46,114 nucleotides of DNA, from positions 1 through 46,114 of the forward strand of contig NZ_JACSRD010000105.1 of the NCBI RefSeq assembly GCF_014879935.1. Direction: 5' to 3'. Positions 34,657 to 42,900 of this stretch are shown one piece after another. The first letter of the stretch is position 1. Every line of letters begins with the position of its first letter. A model generated the notes under the pieces. It ran no database searches, was not told the origin of the DNA, and worked only from the letters and a program-made list of their open reading frames with translations. The position numbers were made by a program, and so were the translations under genes. This DNA comes from Prosthecobacter sp. (lineage in GTDB: Bacteria > Verrucomicrobiota > Verrucomicrobiia > Verrucomicrobiales > Verrucomicrobiaceae).

Positions 34657-35156
34657 CGGCGGGCATCTTGGGGACATTTTCGAACTTGGGCGGCTACGGG
34701 ACTCCAATCCGATCTCACGCAAAGGCGCAAAGGCGCAAAGGTTCCCAGATGCTTTCAGGACTTTGCGCCTTTGCGCCTTTGCGTGAGACCTTAAAGACAT
34801 TCACTCCGAGGATAACTATTGGACGTTCCGAGGGAGTAATTGCCCGGTCTGAGGGACCTTTTGCCTTCTCCTGGGAATTTATAAGTCTGTCCGGGATACC
34901 AAAAGCTCCCTCCGACCCATTAAAAAGTCCCTTCGAGGGAGAAAAGGGGCACCCGGACCTTCGAAAAGGTCGCTCCGAGGGAGCAAAAGCTCGGTCACGG
35001 GAATTAAAAAGACCCTCCGCGAGACCTTTTGGTCCCTCCACCCGTCCAAAAGGTGGCTCGGAACGTCCAAAAGCTGCCTTGGCGGGACTTTTTGGGTGCT
35101 CCGAAGGCCCAAAAGGCACGATTGACCCCTCAAATGCTCTGGAGGTGCCCGCATGA
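34653..35156 (+). CDS. Repeat-encoded frame between hsdM and hsdS (167 aa, doubtful as a gene)
   Basis: An open frame whose ATG overlaps the hsdM stop and whose TGA overlaps the hsdS ATG, both as ATGA. The first third translates the hairpin element (HAKAQRRKG and LCAFAPLRE, peptides I recall as translations of a widespread intergenic repeat). The rest is a row of 16-17 heptads near the consensus GPSEGPK/F: for example [35 protein letters not shown] and GCSEGPK. No domain, signal peptide or membrane segment is seen; the tail would be basic and disordered. It may be a genuine translated spacer gene, or repeat DNA that merely stays open because every unit is 21 bp and has no stop. The minus strand of the same DNA encodes almost the same heptad, which weakens the coding reading. 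Confidence 0.35.
   Translation: MTAGILGTFSNLGGYGTPIRSHAKAQRRKGSQMLSGLCAFAPLRETLKTFTPRITIGRSEGVIARSEGPFAFSWEFISLSGIPKAPSDPLKSPFEGEKGHPDLRKGRSEGAKARSRELKRPSARPFGPSTRPKGGSERPKAALAGLFGCSEGPKGTIDPSNALEVPA
34713..34788. repeat. 28-bp perfect inverted repeat with internal 8-bp repeats
   Basis: The left arm 34713-34740 (TCTCACGCAAAGGCGC... with three GCAAAGGC-type units in 8-bp period) is perfectly complementary to the right arm 34761-34788, with a 20-nt loop between them. Elements of the GCAAAGGCGCAAAGG / CCTTTGCGCCTTTGCG kind are, from memory, scattered in many bacterial genomes. Here it lies inside the hsd operon and would form a very stable RNA hairpin. Confidence 0.9.
34796..35152. repeat. 21-bp periodic, near-palindromic array (17 units)
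   Basis: Seventeen consecutive 21-bp units (34796 + 21n) run without any indel up to the base before the hsdS ATG. The consensus is an A4 or T4 tract followed by the 17-mer GGTCCCTCCGAGGGACC, a palindrome around CCG. A/T tracts start at 34838, 34859, 34901, 34922, 34964, 34985, 35006, 35027, 35048, 35069, 35090, 35111 and 35132, all in register. Units diverge strongly in base sequence, yet keep the spacing. Read as codons the unit is a heptad (GPSEGPK or GPSEGPF). Phased A-tracts every two helical turns should bend the DNA. Confidence 0.92.
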
Positions 35157-36922
35157 GCTTTCCCCGCTACCCCGCCTACAAGCCCAGCGGCGTCGAATGG
35201 CTCGGCGACGTGCCGGAGCATTGGAGTGTCGAAAGAGTTCGCTGGTTGTGCGAGATCAAGAAAAGGATCTCTGGCGAGCTGGGACATGACGTGCTGTCGA
35301 TCACTCAACAAGGGATTAAAGTGAAAGACTTGGAGAGCAATGATGGCCAACTGTCGATGGATTATTCCAAGTATCAGTTCGTCGAAGTTGGAGACTTTGC
35401 CATGAACCACATGGACTTGCTCACAGGCTATGTGGACATTTCCGCTCAGCGCGGGGTCACGAGTCCGGATTACCGCGTCTTCTCGATTCGAGACACGTCT
35501 GTCTGTCACGACAAATACCTGCTGTTTTTGTTCCAGATGGGATACAAGAACAAGATCTTCTACGCCTTTGGGCAAGGGAGTTCACAGCTTGGTCGTTGGC
35601 GGCTCCCCACGGAACAATTCAACGATCTAAGATTTCCTATTCCTTCCCACGCCGAGCAAACGGCCATCGCGGCGTTTCTGGACCGGGAGACGGGGAAGAT
35701 TGATGCGCTGGTGGCGGAGCAGCGGCGGCTGATGGAGCTGCTGAAGGAGAAGCGCCAGGCCGTCATCTCCCACGCCGTCACCCGCGGCCTCAACCCCAAG
35801 GCCAAGCTCAAACCCTCGGGAACTCTCTGGTTCGATCAGATTCCATCTCACTGGACGTGTGGACCTTTGAAGCATTTTTGGGAAGTCATCGACTGTAAGC
35901 ACGTGACCGTTCCTTTTTTGGACGAAGGCATTCCAGTCGCCAGCATCATTGAGGTTAGAAAGTTTGATCTCGATCTCAGTCAGGCGGAGAAAACTTCAGA
36001 AGAATCATTCAATCTGATGATCGAGGGTGGTCGCCAGCCGCGCCGTGGCGACGTCATTTATTGCCGCAACACGGCAAATACGGGAACGTCTGCTTATGTG
36101 GGAACCGACGAGCGAATTGCACTCGGTCAGGATGTCTGTTTGATAAAGTCATCAGGACGAAGCGGGCGTTATTTGAACTATGTGCTGCACAGTGGCTTCA
36201 TGAAGTCTGAACTCGACACACTAATGGTCGGCTCGACCTTCAAGCGAATCAACGTAGCCCAGATTCGTGGCTTAATGGTGCCTTGTCCGCCTGTGGAAGA
36301 GCAAAACGCTATCGCAAGGCATTTAGACAATGTCACGACCACTTTCGACACGCTGACCGCCGAAGCGCAGCGAGCCATCGACCTGCTTCAAGAACGCCGC
36401 ACCGCCCTGATCTCCGCCGCCGTGACCGGGCAGATCGATGTGCGGGGGCTCGCGCCGATCACGCTGCCTGCTCCCAGGCTGCATCTGCATCCGTCGTTGC
36501 ACGGGCCCGTGCCCGGAGCGGAGGAGATGCAGGCCTTCTGGCGGGGCGCTGATCCGGCCGATCTGCCGGAGAACCCCGCCGTCGTGGTGGTGATGGACTG
36601 GCTGAACCGCATGGCGGACGTGCGCGGCTTTGAGGCCGCCCTGGCCCGGCTGGGTCTCACGCATGACCAGGTGATGGAGGAGGTCTTCCAACCCGCCGAG
36701 AACGGTGATTTCCGCCCCCTGGAGCAGGCGCACCCGCTGGTGCTGATGCAGTGCCTCTGGCGCATCGGCGTGCAGATCGGGATCAACGGCTACCACGACA
36801 TGAGCGGCCTGATCCTGAGTGATGATTTTTGCGCGATGAACGTCTTCTGGGCCACCCTCCGCCGCAAACTCGTCGCCAACGACTGCCAGCCGCCGCTGGT
36901 GTTTGAGACCGTGGGCCGGTAG
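35153..36922 (+). CDS. hsdS: Type I restriction-modification specificity subunit HsdS with C-terminal extension
   Basis: A 589-residue specificity subunit. Two target-recognition domains, each opened by a YKPSGVEWLGDVPEHW- or KPSGTLWFDQIPSHW-type motif, are separated by coiled-coil spacers (FLDRETGKIDALVAEQRRLM at about 180-210 and HLDNVTTTFDTLTAEAQRAI at about 390-425, each closing with ISHAVTRG or ISAAVTGQIDVRG). Each TRD reads half of a bipartite DNA site. Typical HsdS proteins end near the second spacer (about 400-450 residues). This one has about 157 further residues (433-589) with AVVVVMDWLNRMADVRGFEA, LTHDQVMEEVFQP and LQCLWRIG-like MQCLWRIGVQIGING, which I do not recognise. The TRDs differ from each other, so the site is likely asymmetric. 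Confidence 0.93.
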   Translation: MSFPRYPAYKPSGVEWLGDVPEHWSVERVRWLCEIKKRISGELGHDVLSITQQGIKVKDLESNDGQLSMDYSKYQFVEVGDFAMNHMDLLTGYVDISAQRGVTSPDYRVFSIRDTSVCHDKYLLFLFQMGYKNKIFYAFGQGSSQLGRWRLPTEQFNDLRFPIPSHAEQTAIAAFLDRETGKIDALVAEQRRLMELLKEKRQAVISHAVTRGLNPKAKLKPSGTLWFDQIPSHWTCGPLKHFWEVIDCKHVTVPFLDEGIPVASIIEVRKFDLDLSQAEKTSEESFNLMIEGGRQPRRGDVIYCRNTANTGTSAYVGTDERIALGQDVCLIKSSGRSGRYLNYVLHSGFMKSELDTLMVGSTFKRINVAQIRGLMVPCPPVEEQNAIARHLDNVTTTFDTLTAEAQRAIDLLQERRTALISAAVTGQIDVRGLAPITLPAPRLHLHPSLHGPVPGAEEMQAFWRGADPADLPENPAVVVVMDWLNRMADVRGFEAALARLGLTHDQVMEEVFQPAENGDFRPLEQAHPLVLMQCLWRIGVQIGINGYHDMSGLILSDDFCAMNVFWATLRRKLVANDCQPPLVFETVGR

Positions 36923-36940
36923 GAAGTAGCTACATCAGAT

Positions 36941-38227
36941 ATGTCCCTTTCCGCTCCCCTTTCTGCCTCGCTCCAACAGCTGGTGCAACTGCTGGCGGTG
37001 GTGCGTGCCCGTGCTGAAGAGCGGGCACGCACGACGCACGAGCGCTTCAATGTCTTCACCACGCTGCTGGAGGCGCACGATGAGGTGCGGCTGCACACGC
37101 GCTTTCTGCACAACCTCCTCAATCCTGCCGGCACGCATGACTGCGGGGCGCTGTTTTTGAACCTGTTTTGCCAGACGCTCGCGGAATTGCCGCCGCAAGA
37201 CGCGGCGGGGAATCCTGTGACTTGGGAGCCCGTGCCCTCCGAGGCCGCATGGTCCGTCGGGAAGGAGGTCTCCACCGCCGCGGGGCAGATGGATCTGCTG
37301 CTCGAGTGCGCGGGCTGCGGAATCGCCATCGAAAACAAGATCTGGGCGGGGGAGCAGCCCGACCAACTCAAGCGCTACGCCAGCTATCTCCAGCGCCGTC
37401 TCGGAACTGGCGGCCGGCTGCTCTACCTGACGCCGGACGGCAAAGCCGCCAACAGCCATGGCGGAGCCGATTACCTGCGCATCTCTTACCGTGAGCACAT
37501 CCTGGCGTGGCTGGAAAAGTGCCTCCAAGCCTCCTACCGCTTCATTCCCATCAATCAGGTGCTGCTGCAATACCGCGAGGTGGTGCGCGGACTCACCGGC
37601 CAGACCGCCGACCAGACTCTCATGAACCAACTGACCGACTTCGTGCTCCAACACCCGGAACTGCTGCGCCAACGGCAGGTGATCAATCAAGCCTTCGACC
37701 AGACCCGCGGTGCCTACTTGGACCGGCTGGTAAAACGCCTGCAAGACACGCCACCCACTGGCTACTCGACACGCTGGAACCCGCTGAAGCCCCAAACGCC
37801 CTTTGGCCAGCAGGACAACGGCATACTGGTGATCGTGCCCCCGCCTTCCGAGACACGGATGCCGCTCCACGGTGCCGAGTGGTGTCTGTTGCATATCCCG
37901 CGCTGGCAAGGTCTGGTGGTGGGCATTGGCTGGCTGCAAGTCAGGCCGATGGAGGAAGATGCTCAAGCCTATTTCAAGCTCCTGAATCAACGTCTGGATG
38001 ACCAATCGAGGCAGACCGGCTATCACAAAGCCGACCCGCATGACCTCTGGGACGGCACAAAATGGCCGACTGGCTGGCATAACCTCTACCACCCGATGAG
38101 CGATGCCTTTTTGGCAGGCTTGGTGGAGAGGCCGGTGGACGAAGTGGCCGCCGAGGTGTGGAAGGGGATTGTGGACCACGTAACTTTGGTGGAGTCGCTG
38201 GCCTGCAAAGCGGTAGTGGGAGCCTGA
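36941..38227 (+). CDS. PD-(D/E)XK nuclease superfamily protein
   Basis: A 428-residue protein of the PDDEXK_4-like group. The nuclease core is at residues 110-150: GQMDLLLEC with D118, then AIENKIWAGEQPDQLKRY with E131-x-K133, matching D...E-x-K plus the downstream Q-x4-Y. The N-terminus (ERFNVFTTLLEAHDEVRLHTRFLHNLLNP) is the family's typical lead-in. The rest (200-428) is of unknown function. Family members are often found in defence loci, but activity has rarely been shown. It starts 18 bp after hsdS and is cotranscribed with the hsd genes. It could be an extra nuclease of the system or an accessory defence gene. Confidence 0.85.
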   Translation: MSLSAPLSASLQQLVQLLAVVRARAEERARTTHERFNVFTTLLEAHDEVRLHTRFLHNLLNPAGTHDCGALFLNLFCQTLAELPPQDAAGNPVTWEPVPSEAAWSVGKEVSTAAGQMDLLLECAGCGIAIENKIWAGEQPDQLKRYASYLQRRLGTGGRLLYLTPDGKAANSHGGADYLRISYREHILAWLEKCLQASYRFIPINQVLLQYREVVRGLTGQTADQTLMNQLTDFVLQHPELLRQRQVINQAFDQTRGAYLDRLVKRLQDTPPTGYSTRWNPLKPQTPFGQQDNGILVIVPPPSETRMPLHGAEWCLLHIPRWQGLVVGIGWLQVRPMEEDAQAYFKLLNQRLDDQSRQTGYHKADPHDLWDGTKWPTGWHNLYHPMSDAFLAGLVERPVDEVAAEVWKGIVDHVTLVESLACKAVVGA

Positions 38228-38295
38228 GCCGTAGGCGTGCCGGAAGTTCTATGATTGCAACAGCCTAGCAGAGGCGTAGCGTCTCATTACCTACC

Positions 38296-39447
38296 ATGAG
38301 CGACCGGGTACAGATCCAATCCAAGCTTTTCCGATGGGCGCAGGAGCGCTCCAGGCTGAGCGAGGAGGTGCTGTGCCAGAAGTTCCCGAAGTATCCGCTT
38401 TGGCTGAGCGGGGAGGAACAGCCGACGGTGAAGCAATTGGAAAAGTTTGCGGCGCAGACTTACACGCCCCTGGGCTACTTTTTCCTGCCCGAACCGCCGG
38501 AGGAGCGCCTGCCGATCCCGGACTTCCGCACGGTGAAGGATCGCGGCGTGGCGAGGCCGTCCCCGCACCTGCTGGACACGATCTATGCGGTCCAACTGCG
38601 GCAGGAGTGGATGAAGGGATTCCTGATCGAACAGGGGGAGCCGGCGCTGAGTTTCATCGGCAGTCGCACGCTCAAGGACAGGCCGGAAGAGGTGGCCAAA
38701 GACATCCGCCACACGCTGGGGCTGGAAGCGCATTGGAGCCGCAGACTGACGACTTGGGAGGAGGCACTGCGCACGCTGATCCAGAAGATCGAAGGCGTGG
38801 GTGTGCTGGTGATGATCAACGGGGTGGTGGAAAACAACACGCATCGCCCGCTGGATGTGGAGGAGTTTCGCGGCTTCGTCCTGAGTGACTCGCACGCTCC
38901 GGTCATTTTCCTGAACGGCACGGATGCCAAGGCGGCGCAGATGTTCACTCTGGTGCATGAGCTGGCGCATCTGTGGCTGGGGCAGGGCGGCATTTCGGAC
39001 TTCAAGGAACTTTTGCCCTCGGAGAATGCCGTGGAGATCTTCTGCAATCAGGTGGCGGCGGAGTTCCTCGTGCCAGCGCATGAGATGCGAACTGCCTGGA
39101 AGGAAGTGAAGGACGGGGAGAAGCCTTTTGAGCGGCTGGCAAGATTCTTCAAGGTGAGCCCCGTCGTCGCTGCGCGTCGTGTGCTGGACCTGGAGTTGAT
39201 CAGCCGGGCGGCCTACTTTGCCTTCTACAAAGACTACAAGCAGGCAGCCGCCGACCGTCGGGCGAGTGGTGCCGGTGGTGGGAACTTTTATCTGACGCTG
39301 GGCAGTCGTCTGGGGCATCGTTTCCCGGCAGCCGTCTATGGCGCGGCCAAGGAGGGACGCCTGCAATACCGGGAGGCTTACCAGCTCACCGGCCTGAGTG
39401 GCAGCAGCTATGACCGCTTTGGGAGGGAGCTGGGCTTCGCGGTATGA
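38296..39447 (+). CDS. ImmA/IrrE-family metallopeptidase
   Basis: A 383-residue zinc-peptidase-like protein. The central HEXXH motif is H221-E-L-A-H225 in LVHELAHLWLG, and the downstream third-ligand helix is EIFCNQVAAEFLVPAHEM. The N-terminal 70 residues (LFRWAQERSRLSEEVLCQKFPKY) look like a divergent helix-turn-helix with a linker (PLGYFFLPEPPEE) that is standard for COG2856 proteins. Such proteins act as repressor-cleaving proteases or as antitoxins. It overlaps the PIN-like gene downstream by 4 bp (ATGA), the usual arrangement of this antitoxin with a DUF4411 toxin. Confidence 0.9.
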   Translation: MSDRVQIQSKLFRWAQERSRLSEEVLCQKFPKYPLWLSGEEQPTVKQLEKFAAQTYTPLGYFFLPEPPEERLPIPDFRTVKDRGVARPSPHLLDTIYAVQLRQEWMKGFLIEQGEPALSFIGSRTLKDRPEEVAKDIRHTLGLEAHWSRRLTTWEEALRTLIQKIEGVGVLVMINGVVENNTHRPLDVEEFRGFVLSDSHAPVIFLNGTDAKAAQMFTLVHELAHLWLGQGGISDFKELLPSENAVEIFCNQVAAEFLVPAHEMRTAWKEVKDGEKPFERLARFFKVSPVVAARRVLDLELISRAAYFAFYKDYKQAAADRRASGAGGGNFYLTLGSRLGHRFPAAVYGAAKEGRLQYREAYQLTGLSGSSYDRFGRELGFAV

Positions 39448-39947
39448 AGACGGAGGGCCGAAAATACCTGCTGGACGCCAACGTGCTGATCACGGCGTAT
39501 CGCTCCTATTATGCTTTCGACCTCTGTCCTGGCTTTTGGCAGTCCATTCTGGATGGCTTCGCCGCCGGACGCATTTACAGTACGCAACGAGTGAAAAAGG
39601 AGCTGTCGAAAGGGGACCGACTTCACTTGTGGGTGGAAAGTGATCTTTCTGACGGATTTTTTCTGGATGACTCCACGGCGGCGATCACTGCCGAGTTTGC
39701 GCCATTGATGGCCTGGGTCGTGGCGAAAGGCTTCCTGCCAGCTGCACAGGCCAAGTTTGCCAATAATGATGCCGATGGCTGGCTGGTGGCGACTGCCAAA
39801 AAGGAGGGATTTTGCCTGGTTACCCATGAGGGACGCCAAGACGGAGCCAAGGCGCGTGTGCCCTTGCCAAACGTGTGCGAGGAGTTCGGCGTGGAATACT
39901 GCAATACCTTCGAAATGCTGAAGGAACTGGGCTGCGCCTACCGCTGA
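39444..39947 (+). CDS. PIN-like (DUF4411) domain toxin
   Basis: A 167-residue PIN-fold protein of the DUF4411 type. The N-terminal metal site is KYLLDANVLITAYRSYY (D11), with further acidic residues in NDADGWLVATAK and the basic LVTHEGRQDG strand. PIN toxins are metal-dependent RNases. It is translationally coupled to the ImmA/IrrE-like gene (4-bp overlap), and the pair is placed between hsdS and hsdR, where such addiction modules often ride in type I systems. The target RNA is unknown. Confidence 0.87.
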   Translation: MKTEGRKYLLDANVLITAYRSYYAFDLCPGFWQSILDGFAAGRIYSTQRVKKELSKGDRLHLWVESDLSDGFFLDDSTAAITAEFAPLMAWVVAKGFLPAAQAKFANNDADGWLVATAKKEGFCLVTHEGRQDGAKARVPLPNVCEEFGVEYCNTFEMLKELGCAYR

Positions 39948-39972
39948 ATCAACCGCGCCCACTTTTCCATTC

Positions 39973-42900
39973 ATGCCCCTGCACCAAGAACTCAGCTTCG
40001 AGACGGAAATCTGCGAGCACCTCGCGGCGAACGGCTGGCTCTACGCGCCGGGCGATGCGGCGGCCTATGACCGGGCGCGGGCGCTCTTTCCAGCCGATGT
40101 GCTGGCCTGGGTGCAGGAAACGCAGCCGAAGGCCTGGGATATCCTTTCCAAGAACCACGGCGCGAAGGCGGAGGAGACGCTGCTCAATCGGTTGCGGGAT
40201 CAGATCGACCAGCGGGGCACTTTGGACGTGCTGCGGCATGGGATCGAGCTGCTGGGGCTGAAGCAGCCGCTGAAGCTGGCGGAGTTCAAACCGGCGATGG
40301 CGATCCATGAGGAGATTTTGAAGCGCTACGCGGCGAACCGCCTGCGGGTGGTGCGGCAGGTGCGCTACTCGCTGCACAATGAGAACTGCATCGACCTCGT
40401 GCTCTTTCTCAACGGCGTGCCGGTGGCGACGGTGGAGCTAAAGACGGACTTCACGCAAAGCGTGGGCGATGCGATCGACCAATACCGCTTTGACCGGCAC
40501 CCGAAACCGAAGGGCCAGAACCCGGAGCCTCTGCTGAGCTTCCCCAGCGGGGCGCTGGTCCACTTTGCCGTGAGCAATCACGAGGTGGCGATGGTGACGA
40601 AGCTGGACGGACCGGCGACGAAGTTCCTGCCCTTCAACCTCGGCAATGACGGCGCGGCGGGCAATCCGGTGAACCCGGACGGCCACCGCACGGCCTACCT
40701 CTGGGAACGTGTGTGGGCACGCGAGAGCTGGCTGGAGATCCTGGGGCGCTACCTGATCGCCAAGCGGGACAAGAAGAAGGTGATCCAGCAGGTCATCTTC
40801 CCGCGCTTTCACCAGCTCGATGCCACGCGGAAGCTGCAAGCCGCCGTTTTGCACGACGGACCGGGCGCGAAGTATCTCATCCAACACAGCGCAGGCAGCG
40901 GGAAGACGAACAGCATCGCCTGGGCGGCGCATTTCTTGGCGGAACTGCACGATGCGGAGCAGCGCAAGGTCTTCGACACGGTGCTGGTGGTCTCCGACCG
41001 CACGGTGATCGACACGCAGCTCCAGGAGGCCATTTTTGACTTTGAGCGCACGAGCGGCGTGGTCGCCACGATCACGAACAAGGACGGCAGCAAGAGCAGC
41101 AAGCTGGCGGAGGCGCTGGACGGCTCGAAGAAGATCGTCGTGTGCACGATCCAGACCTTTCCCTTTGCCCTGGAGGCCGTGCGGCAGCTCGCCGCCACGA
41201 AGGGCAAGCGCTTTGCCGTGATCGCCGACGAGGCGCACAGCTCGCAGACCGGCGAGGCGGCCTCGAAGCTCAAGCAGGTGCTTTCTCCCGAAGAACTGGC
41301 CGAACTCAACGACGGTGGCGAGGTGAGCACCGAGGACATCCTCGCCGCGCAGATGGCGGCCCGCGCGGCGGACAGCGGCATCACCTTCGTGGCCTTCACC
41401 GCGACGCCGAAGAACAAGACGCTGGAGCTTTTCGGCACGAAGGACGCAGACGGCCTGCCGCGCCCGTTTCATGTCTATTCCATGCGGCAGGCCATCGAGG
41501 AGGAGTTCATCCTCGACGTGCTGCAAAACTACACGAGCTACAAGCTGGCCTTCAAACTGGCCCACGAGGGCAAGGAATACGATCAGGCCGAGGTGGAGCG
41601 CAGCGCCGCCATGAAGGGCATCATGGGCTGGGTGCGGCTGCACCCCTACAACATCGCCCAGAAGGTGCAGGTGGTGGTGGAGCACTACCGCGAGTTTGTA
41701 GCTCCGCTGCTGGAAGGCAAAGCGAAGGCCATGGTGGTGGTCAGCAGCCGCCTCGAAGCGGTGCGCTGGAAGCTGGCCATCGACAAATTCATCACCGAGC
41801 AAGGCTACAAGATCGGCACGCTCGTCGCCTTCTCCGGCGAGGTGAACGACAAGGACAGCGGCGCGGATGCCTTCACCGAGACGAGCAAGACTTTGAACCC
41901 GAACCTCAAAGGCAGCGACATCCGCGAGGCCTTCAAAGGCGACGACTACCAAATCCTGCTGGTGGCGAACAAGTTTCAAACCGGCTTCGACCAGCCGCTG
42001 CTCTGCGGCATGTATGTCGATAAGCGTCTCGACGGCATCCAGGCCGTGCAAACGCTCTCCCGCCTGAACCGCGCTCATCCCGGCAAGGACACAACCTACG
42101 TCGTCGATTTCGTCAACGAGGCCACCGACATCCTCGCGGCCTTCAAGACTTACCACACCACCGCCGAACTCGCCGCCACCACCGACCCGAATCTCGTCTT
42201 CAACCTCCGCGCCAAGCTGGACGCCGCCGGTCATTACGATGACTATGAGGTAGATCGCGTGGTGGAAGCCGATTTGAAAGGCGAAAAACAAAGCGAACTG
42301 CTCAAAGCCATCGAGCCAGTCGTGGATCGCCTCATGAAGCGCTACAAAGCCGCTCAAGAGGCCCTCAAAGCCGCCCGCGAAAAGAAAGACGAGGCCGCCA
42401 TCAAGGCCGCGCAGGACGAACTGAACGCGCTGATCCTCTTCAAAGGCGACCTGGGGGCCTTCATCCGCCTCTACACCTTCCTTTCCCAAATCTTCGACTA
42501 CGGGAACACCGCCATCGAGAAACGCGCGATCTTCTTCAAGCGACTCATTCCGCTGCTGGAGTTTGGCCGCGAGCGTGAGGGCATTGATTTGTCCAAAGTC
42601 GTGCTGACCCGCCACAAGCTGGCCAACAAAGGCAAGCAGTCGATGCTCTTGAGCGAAGGCGAGACCCCGAAACTGGAACCGATCACCGATACAGGCGGCG
42701 GCAGCGTGCAGGAAAAGACGAAGGTCTTCATGGGCGAGCTGATCGAGAAGCTGAACGAGCTCTTCGGCGCTGAAACCACCGAGCAGGACCAGCTCGTCTA
42801 TGTGAACCACGTTTTGCGCGGCAAGATGCTCCAGTCCGAAACTTTGCGTCAGCAGGCTGCCAACAACACCAAGGAGCAATTCGCCACCTCACCCGATCTC

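Noticed and set aside
34796..35152. CRISPR array
   Set aside because: Units are back to back with no spacers, are diverged, 21 bp long, and no cas genes are near.
34715..35575. 286-codon minus-strand frame with GPSEGPF-like heptads
   Set aside because: It arises because the 21-bp unit is palindromic, and it extends into hsdS antisense.
40438..42879. 813-codon open frame on the minus strand
   Set aside because: It is fully antisense to hsdR, whose motifs are intact. Long antisense frames are common in GC-rich coding DNA, and this one has no family features.
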